64,000 nucleotides of DNA from Ideonella sp. A 288 (GTDB lineage: Bacteria; Pseudomonadota; Gammaproteobacteria; Burkholderiales; Burkholderiaceae_C), in contig NZ_MWLO01000137.1 of NCBI RefSeq assembly GCF_002198735.1, positions 248,001 to 312,000 of the forward strand. The letters run 5' to 3'. Numbering within the stretch: position 1 is the stretch's first letter; every line of letters starts with the position of its first letter. The notes under the pieces are model-generated. The model saw nothing but the letters and a program-made list of their open reading frames with translations, did no database searches and had not been told where the DNA came from. Positions 1-10,400 of this stretch are shown here, in pieces. Both the position numbers and the translations under genes were made by a program.

Positions 1-2
1 TC

Positions 3-395
3 GAGCATGCCGGCCTGCTGTTCGAGAACCAGCACGCCATCTCGCGCGCCACCGTGACCGACAACCTGTTCGCCCGAGAACGGCTGGGCTCCACCGGCCT
101 GGGGCACGGCGTGGCCATCCCCCATGGCCGCATCAAGGGCCTGAAGAATCCGCTGGCCGCGGTCATCCGCGTGCAGCAGCCCATTCCCTTCGACGCGCCC
201 GACGATGAGGCCGTCGGCCTGCTGATCTTCCTGCTGGTGCCCGAAGCGGCCACGCAGCGGCACCTCGAGATCCTGTCCGAGATCGCCGAGTTGCTGTCCG
301 ATCGCGAGCTGCGCGAGCGCATGAAGAACGCGCCCGACGAGGCCGCGCTGCACAAGCTCATCTCCGACTGGGCGCCGCTGCGATCGGTAGCCTGA
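3..395 (+). CDS. ptsN: PTS nitrogen-regulatory protein IIA(Ntr), 5' end outside window
   Basis: This is the C-terminal part of a PTS EIIA domain protein; the open frame runs in from the window edge, so the true start is upstream. The visible part has the phosphorylation-site region [10 protein letters not shown] with its active histidine, followed by the typical IIA(Ntr) continuation [10 protein letters not shown] and a C-terminal helix region. In proteobacteria EIIA(Ntr) is the last acceptor of the PtsP-NPr phosphorelay and controls potassium and nitrogen/carbon balance rather than sugar import. hprK follows 52 bp later on the same strand, the usual Burkholderiales order, and the two are probably co-transcribed. 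Confidence 0.93.
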   Translation, partial: EHAGLLFENQHAISRATVTDNLFARERLGSTGLGHGVAIPHGRIKGLKNPLAAVIRVQQPIPFDAPDDEAVGLLIFLLVPEAATQRHLEILSEIAELLSDRELRERMKNAPDEAALHKLISDWAPLRSVA

Positions 396-447
396 TCGCG
401 CCGTCGGGTGTGCGTCGGCACCGGCGGTCGTTGACGCGAAAATCACC

Positions 448-1401
448 TTGAAGCCTTCATCGATCAGCGCCGAGGCCCTCTTCGAGGCCCACCGCGAACT
501 GCTGCGCTGGGAATGGATCGCGGGCCATGCGCACCCCGAACGCCGCTTCGACGAAGCCGCCGTGCGCGATGCGCAGTCGGCCGCAGACCTGGTCGGCTAC
601 CTCAACTACATCCACCCCTACCGGGTGCAGATCGTCGGCCGCCGCGAGGTGGCCTACCTGTCCGAATCGACCCCCGAAGACCAGGAGCGGCGCATCTCGC
701 GCATCGTGACGCTGGAGCCGCCGGTGCTGATCGCCGCCGACGGCGTCTCGCCGCCCGACCGGCTGGTGGCCATGTGCGACCGCGCCGAGATCCCGCTGTT
801 CGTCACCAGCGAATCCGCGGGCCATGTCATCGACATCGTGCGCGCCTACCTGGCGCAATTGTTTGCCGACCGCATCACCCGGCACGGCGTGTTCATGGAC
901 ATCCTGGGCCTGGGCGTGCTGCTCACCGGCGAATCCGGCCTGGGCAAGAGCGAACTGGGGCTCGAGCTGATCTCGCGCGGACACGGCCTGGTGGCCGACG
1001 ACGCGGTCGACCTGTACAAGGTGTCGCAGAGCTCGCTCGAGGGCCGCTGCCCCGATCTGCTGCTCAACCTGCTCGAGGTGCGCGGCATCGGCCTGCTCGA
1101 CATCAAGGCCATCTTTGGCGAGACGGCAGTGCGCCGGAAGATGCGCCTGAAGCTGATCGTGCACCTGGTGCGCAAGGAGACGATGGAACGCGAGTTCGAG
1201 CGGCTGCCCTACGAGCCGCTGAACGAAGAGATCCTCGGCATCCCCGTGCGCAAGGTGGTGATCACCGTCGATGCCGGACGCAATCTGGCCGTGCTGGTCG
1301 AGGCCGCGGTGCGCAACTCGATCCTGCAGTTGCGGGGCATCGACACCTACCAGGAATTCATCGCGCGCCACCAGCGGGCGATGCAGAACGGCGAAGGTTG
1401 A
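448..1401 (+). CDS. hprK: HPr kinase/phosphorylase
   Basis: A 317-aa protein that phosphorylates and dephosphorylates a serine of HPr/NPr. The N-terminal substrate-sensing half is followed by the P-loop GESGLGKSE at about residues 161-169 and the HprK signature region [12 protein letters not shown] near residue 208; the family's C-terminal helices are present. The chosen start is a TTG at 448, which gives the family's normal N-terminus ([16 protein letters not shown]); no ATG lies close by in frame. It follows ptsN, so the pair links PTS regulation to a serine kinase. The stop is 7 bp from the convergent fur stop. Confidence 0.93.
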   Translation: MKPSSISAEALFEAHRELLRWEWIAGHAHPERRFDEAAVRDAQSAADLVGYLNYIHPYRVQIVGRREVAYLSESTPEDQERRISRIVTLEPPVLIAADGVSPPDRLVAMCDRAEIPLFVTSESAGHVIDIVRAYLAQLFADRITRHGVFMDILGLGVLLTGESGLGKSELGLELISRGHGLVADDAVDLYKVSQSSLEGRCPDLLLNLLEVRGIGLLDIKAIFGETAVRRKMRLKLIVHLVRKETMEREFERLPYEPLNEEILGIPVRKVVITVDAGRNLAVLVEAAVRNSILQLRGIDTYQEFIARHQRAMQNGEG

Positions 1402-1408
1402 GCCGCGT

Positions 1409-1921
1409 TCAGCCCGGCCGGTGCGGGCACTTCGCCTTCACGCACACGGCGTACAGCGACAGCGCATGGTCCTGCAGTTCGAAGCCGCGGTCGGCGGCCA
1501 CGGCGCGCTGGCGCTTCTCGATCTCGGGGTCGTAGAACTCCTCGACGCGGCCGCAGGTCAGGCACACCAGGTGGTCGTGGTGCTGCCCTTCGTTCAGTTC
1601 GAACACCGACTTGCCCGACTCGAAATGGCTGCGCGACAGCAGGCCGGCCTGCTCGAACTGCATCAGCACCCGATAGACAGTGGCCAGGCCGATGTCGGCG
1701 TCGTCGGCGATCAGCGCCTTGTAGACGTCCTCGGCGGTCATGTGGCGCTGCGGCGAGGTGCGGAAGACCTCGAGGATCTTGATGCGCGGCAGCGTGGACT
1801 TCAGGCCGCTGCTCTTGAGCTGGTCCCCCGGACGGGCCGATCCGGCCGGGTCGGCGGCGGCGTCGGCAGCGGTCGCCGTGGGCCGGGCGGGGGGCTTGGA
1901 GTCGTCGACGCGGTTGGGCAT
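1409..1921 (-). CDS. fur: Ferric uptake regulator Fur
   Basis: A 170-aa Fur-family metalloregulator that represses iron-uptake genes when loaded with Fe2+. A winged helix ([10 protein letters not shown], then the recognition segment [13 protein letters not shown]) is followed by the dimerisation domain with metal-site motif [11 protein letters not shown] and a second cysteine pair CVKAKC near the end. Starting at the ATG at 1921 leaves an unusual N-terminal extension of about 30 residues, rich in Ala, Pro and Asp, before the conserved [16 protein letters not shown]. The open frame continues further upstream, but that part overlaps the divergent bamE gene and is not Fur-like. The divergent fur/bamE arrangement matches that of other beta- and gammaproteobacteria. 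Confidence 0.93.
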   Translation of the reverse strand: MPNRVDDSKPPARPTATAADAAADPAGSARPGDQLKSSGLKSTLPRIKILEVFRTSPQRHMTAEDVYKALIADDADIGLATVYRVLMQFEQAGLLSRSHFESGKSVFELNEGQHHDHLVCLTCGRVEEFYDPEIEKRQRAVAADRGFELQDHALSLYAVCVKAKCPHRPG

Positions 1922-1957
1922 GGGGTCGTCCGGGCGGGGCAGCCACTCGCGGCTCGC

Positions 1958-1975
1958 TAGAATCGTTGGATCATA
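1958..1975. promoter_or_regulatory. Divergent overlapping -10 elements for bamE and fur
   Basis: On the plus strand TAGAAT (1958-1963) resembles a sigma70 -10 element for bamE. On the minus strand TATGAT (complement of 1970-1975) is a good -10 for fur. They lie only 6 bp apart, so the two transcripts would start in overlapping territory. No convincing -35 hexamer is visible for either. Divergent overlapping fur/omlA promoters are known in Pseudomonas; the assignment here is inference. Confidence 0.4.
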
Positions 1976-2025
1976 TCCACACCCGTGACCGGCACGTGCT
2001 GCTGCCGTGTCGCCCACCGCGCGCC

Positions 2026-2583
2026 ATGCCAGGTCATCTGTCCGTTTCACCGCCGCTCCGCCGGCTGGCCCTCGCCAAGTCGGTGTTGGTCATTTCGGTG
2101 CTGGCCCTGGCGGGGTGCTCGTCGCTCCAGGTGTCCGACGGCTTCCTGGGCGTGATCACGCCCTACCGCATCGACATCGTCCAGGGCAACGTCGTCACCA
2201 AGGAGCAGGTCGCGCTGATCAAGCCGGGCATGACCCGCAACCAGGTGCGCGACGCCATCGGCTCGCCCATGCTGACCGACATGTTCCATGCCGACCGCTG
2301 GGACTATGTGTTCACGATGAAGCGCCCCGGCACCGAACCGCAGCGCCGGGTGATCGTCGCGCACTTCAAGGGCGACCTGCTCGACCGCCTGGAGGCCCCC
2401 GATCTGCCCTCAGAGCGCGAGTTCGTGGCCACCATCGCGCCCCTGAAGACGCCGCCCAAGCCGCGAGTGCTCGAACTGACCGACGAACAGCGCAAGGCAC
2501 TGCCGGTGCCCGCCCGCGCCCAGGCGGCCTCGGCCCCGGCCACCGGCCCGGCGCGCACCTATCCGCCGCTGGAGCCATCATGA
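2026..2583 (+). CDS. bamE: Outer-membrane assembly lipoprotein BamE (SmpA/OmlA)
   Basis: A lipoprotein subunit of the BAM complex, which inserts beta-barrels into the outer membrane. The ATG at 2026 gives a signal peptide ending in the lipobox LAGC with the lipidated Cys at residue 31. The conserved BamE core follows: [16 protein letters not shown], then [19 protein letters not shown] and the strand region [14 protein letters not shown] Pro/Ala-rich tail after the SmpA/OmlA domain makes it (185 aa) longer than E. coli BamE. A TTG at 1966 in the same frame would add 20 residues before the signal peptide and is less likely. The TGA stop overlaps the dapB ATG. Confidence 0.93.
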   Translation: MPGHLSVSPPLRRLALAKSVLVISVLALAGCSSLQVSDGFLGVITPYRIDIVQGNVVTKEQVALIKPGMTRNQVRDAIGSPMLTDMFHADRWDYVFTMKRPGTEPQRRVIVAHFKGDLLDRLEAPDLPSEREFVATIAPLKTPPKPRVLELTDEQRKALPVPARAQAASAPATGPARTYPPLEPS

Positions 2584-3404
2584 GCCTGCCGGCGCCGACC
2601 CCGCTGCGCATCGCCATCGCCGGCGCCTCGGGGCGCATGGGCCGCATGCTGGTGGAGGCGGTGCTGGCCGCGCCCGACGCGGTGCTGGCCGGCGCGCTGG
2701 ACGTGCCCGACAGCCCGGCGCTCGGTCAGGATGCTGGCGCGGCGCTGGGCGCCATCACCGGCGTGCGGGTCACCAGCGACCTGCGCGCCGGCCTGGCGAA
2801 CGCCCAGGTGCTGATTGACTTCACCCGCCCCGAAGGCACGCTGGCCCACCTGGCCGCCTGCCGCGAACTGGGCGTGCGCATGGTCATCGGCACCACCGGC
2901 TTCAGCGAGGCGCAGAAGGCCCGCATCGCCGACGCGGCCACGCAGATCGCCATCATGATGGCACCCAACATGAGCGTCGGCGTCAACGCCGTGCTCGAAC
3001 TGCTGGCCCGTGCCGCGCGCATGCTGAACCACGGCTTCGACATCGAGGTCATCGAGGCCCACCATCGCCACAAGGTCGATGCGCCCAGTGGCACCGCGCT
3101 GAAGATGGGCGAGGTGCTGGCCGACGCGCTGGGCCGCCGGCTCGACGAGTGCGCGGTCTACGCGCGCGAAGGGGTCACCGGCCCGCGCGACCCGTCGACG
3201 ATCGGCTTTTCCACCATCCGCGGTGGCGACATCATCGGCGACCACACGGTGCTCTTCGCCGGCGACGGCGAGCGCATCGAGATCACCCACAAGAGCACCA
3301 GCCGCGTCACCTACGCGCAAGGCAGCCTGCACGCGGCGCGCTACATCGTGCAGCAGGCCAGCGGCCTGCACGACATGAGCGACGTGCTGGGCCTGCGCGC
3401 ATGA
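2580..3404 (+). CDS. dapB: 4-hydroxy-tetrahydrodipicolinate reductase
   Basis: DapB, 274 aa, reduces 4-hydroxy-tetrahydrodipicolinate with NAD(P)H in lysine and meso-diaminopimelate synthesis. It shows the N-terminal dinucleotide-binding motif GASGRMGRM, the TTGFSE segment, the catalytic loop [16 protein letters not shown] and the C-terminal [14 protein letters not shown] strand. Its ATG overlaps the bamE stop (ATGA), so translation is probably coupled. The exbB-like gene starts 75 bp after the stop on the same strand. Confidence 0.96.
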   Translation: MSLPAPTPLRIAIAGASGRMGRMLVEAVLAAPDAVLAGALDVPDSPALGQDAGAALGAITGVRVTSDLRAGLANAQVLIDFTRPEGTLAHLAACRELGVRMVIGTTGFSEAQKARIADAATQIAIMMAPNMSVGVNAVLELLARAARMLNHGFDIEVIEAHHRHKVDAPSGTALKMGEVLADALGRRLDECAVYAREGVTGPRDPSTIGFSTIRGGDIIGDHTVLFAGDGERIEITHKSTSRVTYAQGSLHAARYIVQQASGLHDMSDVLGLRA

Positions 3405-3479
3405 GCAACCGCACGGCGGTGACACCGGCCATGTGGCGCCCGGCCCTGCCGGCCGCGCCTCTGTCCAGCGGGCCTTGAG

Positions 3480-4148
3480 ATGGACGGCCTGGTGCAGTTC
3501 TGGTCCCAGACCGACGCGATCGGCCGCGCTGTGGCGGCCCTGCTGCTGCTGATGTCGATCAGCGCCTGGGTGCTGATCGTCTGGAAGACCTGGGTGCTGA
3601 GCCGCGCACGCCACGATGCCGTGCAGGCGGTGGCCGCGTTCTGGGCCGCCGAGTCGCATGCCGCCGGCCGCGACCGGCTGGCCTCGCTCGACCGCGAGCA
3701 GGTGCTGCTGCCGCTGCTGGACGCCACCGCCCCGCGGGCCGGCACCGGCACCCTCGAGACGCGTGGCGCGCTCGAAACCCAGCTCACGCGGCGCCTGCGC
3801 GACGCGCTGCACCGCAGCCTGCAGCACCTGCAGTATGGCCAGGTGCTGCTGGCCTCGATCGGCAGCACGGCGCCCTTCATCGGCCTGTTCGGCACCGTCT
3901 GGGGCATCTACCACGCGCTGGTCAGCATCGCCACGGCCGGCTCGATCACCATCGAGAAGGTCGCCGGCCCGGTGGGCGAGGCGCTGATCATGACGGCCGC
4001 CGGCCTGGCCGTGGCCATCCCGGCCGTGCTGGCCTACAACCTGTTCGGCAAGTGGGTGGCCGGCTGCGAGGCCGAACTCGAAGGCTTTGCCCACGACCTG
4101 CGCGAGATGGCCCTCGAGGCCGCGTCGCGCAGCAGCCCGGGCGACTGA
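3480..4148 (+). CDS. exbB: ExbB/TolQ/MotA-family proton channel protein
   Basis: A 222-aa inner-membrane protein of the MotA/TolQ/ExbB family. One membrane segment lies near the N-terminus ([20 protein letters not shown]), and two more follow after a cytoplasmic loop. The conserved channel motif [21 protein letters not shown] and the later segment [21 protein letters not shown] are diagnostic. With the adjacent exbD it would form the proton-driven motor that energises TonB or Tol. No tonB, tolA or tolB is adjacent, so ExbB and TolQ cannot be told apart from context alone; exbB is the usual name for this dapB-leuS locus in Burkholderiales. Confidence 0.9.
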   Translation: MDGLVQFWSQTDAIGRAVAALLLLMSISAWVLIVWKTWVLSRARHDAVQAVAAFWAAESHAAGRDRLASLDREQVLLPLLDATAPRAGTGTLETRGALETQLTRRLRDALHRSLQHLQYGQVLLASIGSTAPFIGLFGTVWGIYHALVSIATAGSITIEKVAGPVGEALIMTAAGLAVAIPAVLAYNLFGKWVAGCEAELEGFAHDLREMALEAASRSSPGD

Positions 4149-4151
4149 GAC

Positions 4152-4571
<420 letters not shown>

Positions 4572-4618
4572 GCCGGGCACCGCGCGGTGCAGGACGGTGG
4601 CGGCCGGGTGCTGCCTCC

Positions 4619-4624
4619 TACAAT
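4619..4624 (+). promoter_or_regulatory. -10 element TACAAT immediately before leuS
   Basis: TACAAT (5 of 6 matches to TATAAT) ends 6 nt before the leuS ATG at 4631. If used, transcription would begin at or next to the start codon, giving a leaderless or nearly leaderless leuS mRNA. No -35 hexamer is obvious. The same TAnAATCG pattern occurs before other genes in this window. Confidence 0.4.
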
Positions 4625-4630
4625 CGGCGC

Positions 4631-7333
4631 ATGAACGACAAGTACGTCCCCGCCGAGATCGAAGTTGCCGCGCAGGCCCACTGGCAGGCCACCCAGGCCT
4701 ACCGCGTCACCGAGGACGCGCGCGACGCACAGGGCCAGCCCAAGCCCAAGTTCTACGCCTGCTCGATGCTGCCCTACCCCAGCGGCAAGCTGCACATGGG
4801 CCATGTGCGCAACTACACCATCAACGACATGCTCACGCGCCAATTGCGCATGAAGGGCATGAACGTGCTGATGCCGATGGGCTGGGACGCCTTCGGCCTG
4901 CCGGCCGAGAACGCGGCAATGAAAAACAAGGTGCCGCCCGCGAAGTGGACCTACGACAACATTGCCCACATGAAGGGCCAGATGCAGGCCATGGGCCTGG
5001 CCATCGACTGGTCGCGCGAGGTGGCCACCTGCACGCCGGCGTACTACAAGTGGAACCAGTGGCTGTTCCTGAAGATGCTCGAGAAGGGCATCGCCGAGCG
5101 CCGCACCCAGGTCGTCAACTGGGACCCGGTCGACCTGACCGTGCTGGCCAACGAGCAGGTCATCGACGGCCGTGGCTGGCGCTCGGGCGCGGTGATCGAG
5201 AAGCGCGAGATCCCCGGCTACTACCTGAAGATCACCGACTACGCCGAAGAGTTGCTCTCGGCCGTGGCCAACCCCGAGGACCCGAACTACCTGGCCGGGT
5301 GGCCCGAGCGCGTGCGCCTGATGCAGGAAAACTGGATCGGCAAGAGCACCGGCGTGCGCTTCGCCTTCCCGCACGCCATCGCCGATGCCGCCGGTGCGCT
5401 GATCGGCGACGGCCGCCTGTGGGTCTTCACCACCCGGCCCGACACCATCATGGGCGTCACCTTCTGCGCCGTGGCGCCCGAGCACCCGCTGGCCACGCAC
5501 GCCGCCGCCAGCCGCCCCGAGGTGGCCGCCTTCATCGCCGAATGCGCGCAGGGCGGCACCACCGAGGCCGAACTGGCCACGCAGGACAAGAAGGGCGTGC
5601 GCACCGGCCTGACCGTCACGCACCCGCTCACTGGCGACGCGGTCGAGGTGTGGGTGGGCAACTACGTGCTGATGAGCTACGGCGACGGCGCGGTGATGGG
5701 CGTGCCGGCGCACGACGAGCGCGATTTCGCCTTCGCGAAGAAGTACGGCCTGGCGATCCGCCAGGTGGTGGCAGTGGACGGCGAGCCCTTCACCACCGAC
5801 GCCTGGGCTGAAAGCTATGCCGACAAGCAGCGCGGCCGCTGCGTCCACTCCGGCGTGCTCGACGGGCTGGCCTACAAGCCGGCGGTCGACAAGGTGGCCG
5901 AACTGCTCGGCGCCAAGGGCCTGGGCGAGAAGAAGACCACCTGGCGCCTGCGCGACTGGGGCGTCAGCCGCCAGCGCTACTGGGGCACGCCGATCCCGAT
6001 CATCCACTGCGACGACCATGGCGCGGTGCCGGTGCCCGAGCGCGATCTGCCGGTGGTGCTGCCGGAGGACTGCATCCCCGACGGCAGCGGCAACCCGCTG
6101 AACAAGCGCACCGACTTCCTCAACGTGCCCTGCCCGGTGTGCGGCAAGCCGGCGCGGCGCGAGACGGACACGATGGACACCTTCGTCGATTCGTCCTGGT
6201 ACTTCATGCGCTATTGCGACCCGACCAACACCGAGAAGATGGTGGCCGAGGGCACGCAGTACTGGATGCCCGGCGCGAACGCGCAGGGTGCGGCGCCCGG
6301 CATGGACCAGTACATCGGCGGCATCGAGCACGCCATCCTGCACCTGCTGTACGCCCGCTTCTGGACCAAGGTGATGCGCGACCTTGGCCTGGTGAAGTGC
6401 GCCGAGCCCTTCACCAAGCTGTTGACGCAGGGCATGGTGCTCAACCACATCTACTCGCGCCGCGGCGACAAGGGCGGCATCGAGTACTTCTGGCCGCACG
6501 AGGTGGACGATGTGCGCGACGAGACCGGCAAGGTCACCGGCGCGCGCGTGAAGGCCGATGGCTCGATGGTGGACTACGAGGGCGTGGGCACCATGTCCAA
6601 GTCCAAGAACAACGGCGTCGATCCGCAGGCGCTGATCGACCGCTACGGCGCCGACACGGCCCGTCTGTTCGTGATGTTCGCCTCGCCGCCCGAACAGACG
6701 CTGGAATGGAACGATGCCGGCGTGGAAGGCGCGCACCGCTTCCTGCGGCGCGTGTGGGCCTATGGCGCAAAGAACGCGGACACACTGACACGCGCCACGG
6801 CCAGTGACCTCAGCCGGGCGTCGCTGCGGCCGGAAGCGGCGGCGCTGCGACGCGAGGTGCACCTGGTGCTGCGCCAGGTGAGCCACGACTACGAGCGCAT
6901 GCAGTACAACACCGTGGTGTCGGGCTGCATGAAGCTGCTCAATGCGCTGGAGGCCTTCAAGGCCGACGGCAGCGACGGCGATGCCGCCACGCTGTGCGAG
7001 AGCGTGTCCGTGCTGCTGCGTGCGCTGTACCCGGCCTGCCCGCACCTCACGCACGCGCTGTGGACCGAGCTCGGTTTCGCCCGCGCCGTGGGCGACCTGC
7101 TCGACGCACCCTGGCCGCAGGTGGACGAGGCCGCGCTGGTGCAGGACGAGATCGAACTGGTGCTGCAGATCGCCGGCAAGACGCGCGGCGCCGTGCGCGT
7201 GCCCGCCGCGGCCGACAAGGCCGCGATCGAAGCCGCCGCGCTGGCCTCGCCCGAGTTCGCCAAGTTCTCCGAAGGCAAGCCGGCCCGCAAGGTGGTGGTG
7301 GTGCCGGGCCGCCTGGTCAACGTGGTGGTCTGA
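4631..7333 (+). CDS. leuS: Leucyl-tRNA synthetase
   Basis: A 900-aa class I aminoacyl-tRNA synthetase charging tRNA-Leu. The ATP-binding HIGH-type motif HMGH lies at residues 55-58 ([18 protein letters not shown]). The CP1 editing domain contains the [12 protein letters not shown] motif, and the KMSKS loop appears as TMSKSKNN near residue 655. The anticodon-binding and C-terminal domains ([15 protein letters not shown]) are complete. Length is normal for bacterial LeuS. The ATG lies just after a TACAAT -10 element. lptE and holA follow in the same direction with very small gaps. Confidence 0.98.
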   Translation: MNDKYVPAEIEVAAQAHWQATQAYRVTEDARDAQGQPKPKFYACSMLPYPSGKLHMGHVRNYTINDMLTRQLRMKGMNVLMPMGWDAFGLPAENAAMKNKVPPAKWTYDNIAHMKGQMQAMGLAIDWSREVATCTPAYYKWNQWLFLKMLEKGIAERRTQVVNWDPVDLTVLANEQVIDGRGWRSGAVIEKREIPGYYLKITDYAEELLSAVANPEDPNYLAGWPERVRLMQENWIGKSTGVRFAFPHAIADAAGALIGDGRLWVFTTRPDTIMGVTFCAVAPEHPLATHAAASRPEVAAFIAECAQGGTTEAELATQDKKGVRTGLTVTHPLTGDAVEVWVGNYVLMSYGDGAVMGVPAHDERDFAFAKKYGLAIRQVVAVDGEPFTTDAWAESYADKQRGRCVHSGVLDGLAYKPAVDKVAELLGAKGLGEKKTTWRLRDWGVSRQRYWGTPIPIIHCDDHGAVPVPERDLPVVLPEDCIPDGSGNPLNKRTDFLNVPCPVCGKPARRETDTMDTFVDSSWYFMRYCDPTNTEKMVAEGTQYWMPGANAQGAAPGMDQYIGGIEHAILHLLYARFWTKVMRDLGLVKCAEPFTKLLTQGMVLNHIYSRRGDKGGIEYFWPHEVDDVRDETGKVTGARVKADGSMVDYEGVGTMSKSKNNGVDPQALIDRYGADTARLFVMFASPPEQTLEWNDAGVEGAHRFLRRVWAYGAKNADTLTRATASDLSRASLRPEAAALRREVHLVLRQVSHDYERMQYNTVVSGCMKLLNALEAFKADGSDGDAATLCESVSVLLRALYPACPHLTHALWTELGFARAVGDLLDAPWPQVDEAALVQDEIELVLQIAGKTRGAVRVPAAADKAAIEAAALASPEFAKFSEGKPARKVVVVPGRLVNVVV

Positions 7334-7339
7334 GTGCGC

Positions 7340-7822
7340 ATGCAACGCCGCATCGTCCTCGCCGCGCTGCCACTGGCCCTGTCGGGCTGCGGCTTCGCGT
7401 TGCGGCGGGCGCCGGCATTGCCGTTCGAGCGCATCTCGCTGACGGGCTTCGACCCACGCTCGCCGCTGGCCGAAGAACTGGCCCGCACGCTGTCCACCTC
7501 GGTCAGCGTGGTCGCTGCCGGACAGAAACCCGAGGTGCTGCTGCAATCGCTGCTCGACCGGCGCGACAAGGTCGTGGCCGCCGCCAACGCCGCCGGGCAG
7601 GTGCGCGAAGTGCAGTTGCGCGTGCACTTCGAGTTCAAGCTGGTCACGCCAGGCGGCCGCGAACTGCTGCCGAAGGTGGGCCTGGTGCTGGTGCGCGACC
7701 TCAGCTACAACGAGACCTTCGCGCTGGCCAAGGAGCAGGAAGAGGCGCAGATCTACGCGGCCATGCAGTCCGACATCGTGATGCAGGTGCTGCGCCGCCT
7801 GGCCCAGGCCCCACGCGCCTGA
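7340..7822 (+). CDS. lptE: LPS-assembly lipoprotein LptE
   Basis: A 160-aa outer-membrane lipoprotein that plugs the LptD barrel during lipopolysaccharide export. It has a signal peptide with lipobox LSGC in MQRRIVLAALPLALSGC, followed by GFALRRAPALPFERI, typical of LptE/RlpB in betaproteobacteria. A GTG two codons upstream (7334) is an alternative start; the ATG at 7340 fits the signal peptide. It lies between leuS and holA, the conserved position, while its partner lptD is at 20.7-23.1 kb in this window. Confidence 0.92.
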   Translation: MQRRIVLAALPLALSGCGFALRRAPALPFERISLTGFDPRSPLAEELARTLSTSVSVVAAGQKPEVLLQSLLDRRDKVVAAANAAGQVREVQLRVHFEFKLVTPGGRELLPKVGLVLVRDLSYNETFALAKEQEEAQIYAAMQSDIVMQVLRRLAQAPRA

Positions 7823-7830
7823 CGAACCCC

Positions 7831-8928
7831 ATGCAACTGCGCCCCGAGCAGCTCGACGCGCACCTGGCCCGCGGCCTGAAGCGGGTCTACACGCTGTACG
7901 GCGACGAGCCGCTGCTGGCCCAGGAGGCCGGCGACACCATCCGCGCCGCCGGGCGCGCGGCCGGCTTCAGCGAACGGCAGGTGTTCAACGTGGCCGGTGC
8001 CAACTTCGACTGGTCGGGCGTGCTGGGCGCCGCCCAGGCGATGAGCCTGTTCGCCGAGCGGCAGCTGATCGAGCTGCGCATCCCCGGCGGCAAGCCGGGC
8101 AAGGACGGCTCGGAGGCCCTGCAGCGGTATTGCGACGCCGTCTCGGACGACGTGCTCACGCTGGTGCACCTGCCCCGGCTCGACAAGCAGCAGCAACAGA
8201 GCGCCTGGTTCAGCGCGCTCGACGGCGCGGGGGTCACGCTGCGCATCGAGCCGGTGGAGCGGCGGGCGCTGCCCGGCTGGCTGGCCCAGCGCCTGGCCCG
8301 CCAGGGGCAGCGCGTGGCCGCCGGAGAGTCCGGCGAGCAGACGCTGGCCTTCTTCGCCGACCGCGTGGAAGGCAACCTGCTCGCCGCGCACCAGGAGCTG
8401 CAGAAGCTGGCACTGCTCTACCCCGCCGGCGAGCTGAGCTTCGAGCAGGTGGAATCGGCCGTGCTCAACGTGGCCCGCTACGACGTGTTCAAGCTCGGCG
8501 AGGCCGTGCTGGCCGGCCAGACCGGGCGCGTGCTGCGCATGCTCGACGGCCTGCGCGCCGAGGGCGACTCGGCCGTGCTGGTGCACTGGACGCTGGCCGG
8601 CGACCTGATGGCGCTGAAGCAGGTGCGCGAGGCGCTCGACCACGGCCGACCGCTGCCGATGGCGCTGCGCGAGGCGCGCATCTGGGGCCCGAAGGAACGC
8701 CTGTTCGAGCGCGCCGTGCCGCTGCTGTCGGCCCACCAGCTGGCGCACCTGGTGGAGGCGGCCAGCCTGTGCGACGGCGTGGTCAAGGGCCTGAAGCACC
8801 CGGCCTGGCCGCTCGACCCCTGGGACGCCGTGCGCCGCCTGGCGCTGCTGGTGGTGCAGGCGGTGGCCCTGCCGCCGGCCCCGCGCGGCCGCGTGCCGGT
8901 GATGATGCGGCTGGCGCTGGACGCGTAG
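7831..8928 (+). CDS. holA: DNA polymerase III subunit delta
   Basis: The clamp-loader delta subunit, 365 aa, which opens the beta sliding clamp. The N-terminal segment VYTLYGDEPLLAQEAGDTIR is the characteristic delta start; the AAA-like fold continues with VLTLVHLPRLDKQQQQSAW and the C-terminal oligomerisation domain with SVADSCDG-like text LVEAASLCDGVVKG. It starts 8 bp after lptE. The stop faces the convergent ghrA-like gene 39 bp away. Confidence 0.95.
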   Translation: MQLRPEQLDAHLARGLKRVYTLYGDEPLLAQEAGDTIRAAGRAAGFSERQVFNVAGANFDWSGVLGAAQAMSLFAERQLIELRIPGGKPGKDGSEALQRYCDAVSDDVLTLVHLPRLDKQQQQSAWFSALDGAGVTLRIEPVERRALPGWLAQRLARQGQRVAAGESGEQTLAFFADRVEGNLLAAHQELQKLALLYPAGELSFEQVESAVLNVARYDVFKLGEAVLAGQTGRVLRMLDGLRAEGDSAVLVHWTLAGDLMALKQVREALDHGRPLPMALREARIWGPKERLFERAVPLLSAHQLAHLVEAASLCDGVVKGLKHPAWPLDPWDAVRRLALLVVQAVALPPAPRGRVPVMMRLALDA

Positions 8929-8967
8929 ATCTGCCGCTGGGCAGGCGGGCGCGACGCCCCTGCGGCG

Positions 8968-9912
8968 TCAATACCCTCGCGCCCGATCCACCCGATGGGC
9001 CAGCGGCGCTCCGCTGGCCAGGGCCCGCACATTGCGCACCACCACTTCGGCCGCGCTGCGCACATCGGTCTGCGCCGCCACGTGCGGCAGCACGGTGACG
9101 TGCGGATGGGCCCAGAACGGGTGCCCGGCCGGCAGCGGCTCCACCGCGAAGACGTCGAGCACCGCATGGGCGATCTGGCCGCTGGCCAGCGCGGCCAGCA
9201 GGTCGGCCTCGACCAGGTGCGCGCCGCGCGCCAGGTTGACGATGGCCGCGCCCGCCGGCAGGGCCGAGAACAGCCGCGCGTCCAGGATGCCGCGGGTGGC
9301 ATCCGTCAGCGGCAGCAGGTTGACGACGGTGCGCGCGGCGGCCAGCGCCGGCGCCAGTGCCGCGTCGCCATGGACCGTGCGCACGCCGTGGCCGATCGGC
9401 TCGGACGGTGTGCGGCCCCAGGCGGTGACCGGGTAGCCCTGCTGCGCCAGCCGGGCCGCCGCGGTGCGGCCCATCTGACCGGTGCCCAGCACCAGCACCG
9501 GCACCTCGTCGGCGCGCCGCTGCGGCGCCTGGTGCCAGCGGCCATCGCGCTGCTGGCGCGCGCAGTCGAAGAAGCCGCGGTGCAGCGACAGCACGGCCCA
9601 CAGCGCGGTCTCGGCCATCGCCGCATTCATCGCGGGATCGACCATGCGCGCCACCGGCACCTCCGGCGGCACGGTGGCGTCGGCCAGCAGGCGGTCGACG
9701 CCCGCCCACAGCGACTGGATCAGGCGCAGCCCGGTCAGCCCGCGCAACTGCCCCGGCGGCGGGTTGGCCACGATGGCGACCTCGATCGACGCCTCGTCGA
9801 CCTCGCCACGCTGCAGCAGCAGGCGGTGGCCCGGGCCGAGCGCACGGCGCAGTGCCTCGGCCCAGGCATCGCGCTCGTCGTCGTCCCAACTGCCGCACAG
9901 GAACAGGTTCAT
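8968..9912 (-). CDS. ghrA: D-2-hydroxyacid dehydrogenase, glyoxylate/hydroxypyruvate reductase A-like
   Basis: A 314-aa NAD(P)-dependent D-2-hydroxyacid dehydrogenase. The Rossmann motif GTGQMGRTAAARL is near the middle. The catalytic Arg lies in NLARGAHLVEADLL, the Glu in AVLDVFAVEPLPAGHPFW, and the His in VTVLPHVAAQTD. The DVFxxEPLPxxHPFW run resembles GhrA, which reduces glyoxylate and hydroxypyruvate; exact substrate is inferred. Its ATG overlaps the pncC stop (ATGA), making it the last gene of the thiL-pgpA-pncC-ghrA operon. Confidence 0.85.
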   Translation of the reverse strand: MNLFLCGSWDDDERDAWAEALRRALGPGHRLLLQRGEVDEASIEVAIVANPPPGQLRGLTGLRLIQSLWAGVDRLLADATVPPEVPVARMVDPAMNAAMAETALWAVLSLHRGFFDCARQQRDGRWHQAPQRRADEVPVLVLGTGQMGRTAAARLAQQGYPVTAWGRTPSEPIGHGVRTVHGDAALAPALAAARTVVNLLPLTDATRGILDARLFSALPAGAAIVNLARGAHLVEADLLAALASGQIAHAVLDVFAVEPLPAGHPFWAHPHVTVLPHVAAQTDVRSAAEVVVRNVRALASGAPLAHRVDRARGY

Positions 9913-10400
9913 GGCGCCCTCGCGAAATCGAGCAGGCCCTGCAGTGCGCGCTCGACGGTGGCCTGGCGTACGGCCGCCCGGTCGCCGGCGAACACCTGCC
10001 GCTCGGCGCGCTCACCCTGCGGGCCACGCCAGGCCAGCCACACCGTGCCCACCGGCTTGTCGGGCGACCCGCCGCCCGGACCGGCGATGCCGGTGACGGC
10101 CACCGCCAGGTCGGCCGCCGAGTGGCGCAGCGCGCCCTGCACCATCGCACGCGCCACCGGCTCGCTGACGGCGCCGTGCAGCGTGATGAGCTCCGCCGGC
10201 ACGCCCAGCAGTTCGGTCTTGGCGGCGTTGCTGTAGGTGACGAAGCCGCGCTCGAACCAGTCGCTCGATCCGGCCAGGTCGGTGCAGGCCGCGGCGATCA
10301 AGCCGCCGGTGCAGCTCTCGGCGGTGGCCAGACGCCAGCCGCGCCCTCGCAGCGCGTCGGCCAGCGCCGCCACCTGCGTGCCGATGCGGTCATGCGTCAT
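9909..10400 (-). CDS. pncC: Nicotinamide-nucleotide amidohydrolase PncC (CinA C-terminal domain)
   Basis: A 163-aa stand-alone CinA C-terminal domain that deamidates NMN in the pyridine-nucleotide cycle. Motifs: ATAESCTGGLIAAACTDLAGSS with the active serine, FVTYSNAAKTELLGV, and AVTGIAGPGGGSPDKPVGTVW. The start is the ATG at 10400, which overlaps the pgpA stop; the longer in-frame extension upstream is antisense to nothing but lies inside pgpA. There is no MoCF-type N-terminal domain, as usual for the short form. Confidence 0.93.
   Translation of the reverse strand: MTHDRIGTQVAALADALRGRGWRLATAESCTGGLIAAACTDLAGSSDWFERGFVTYSNAAKTELLGVPAELITLHGAVSEPVARAMVQGALRHSAADLAVAVTGIAGPGGGSPDKPVGTVWLAWRGPQGERAERQVFAGDRAAVRQATVERALQGLLDFARAP

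Noticed and set aside
457-1371. Long open frame antisense to hprK (304 codons)
   Set aside because: High GC with a biased third position opens antisense frames. The product is His/Gln/Asp-rich with no domain, and it lies wholly over a well-supported gene.
8953-8969. GACGCC/GGCGTC hairpin between holA and ghrA as terminator
   Set aside because: Only a 6-bp stem without a T tract; hairpins of this size are common by chance at this GC content.
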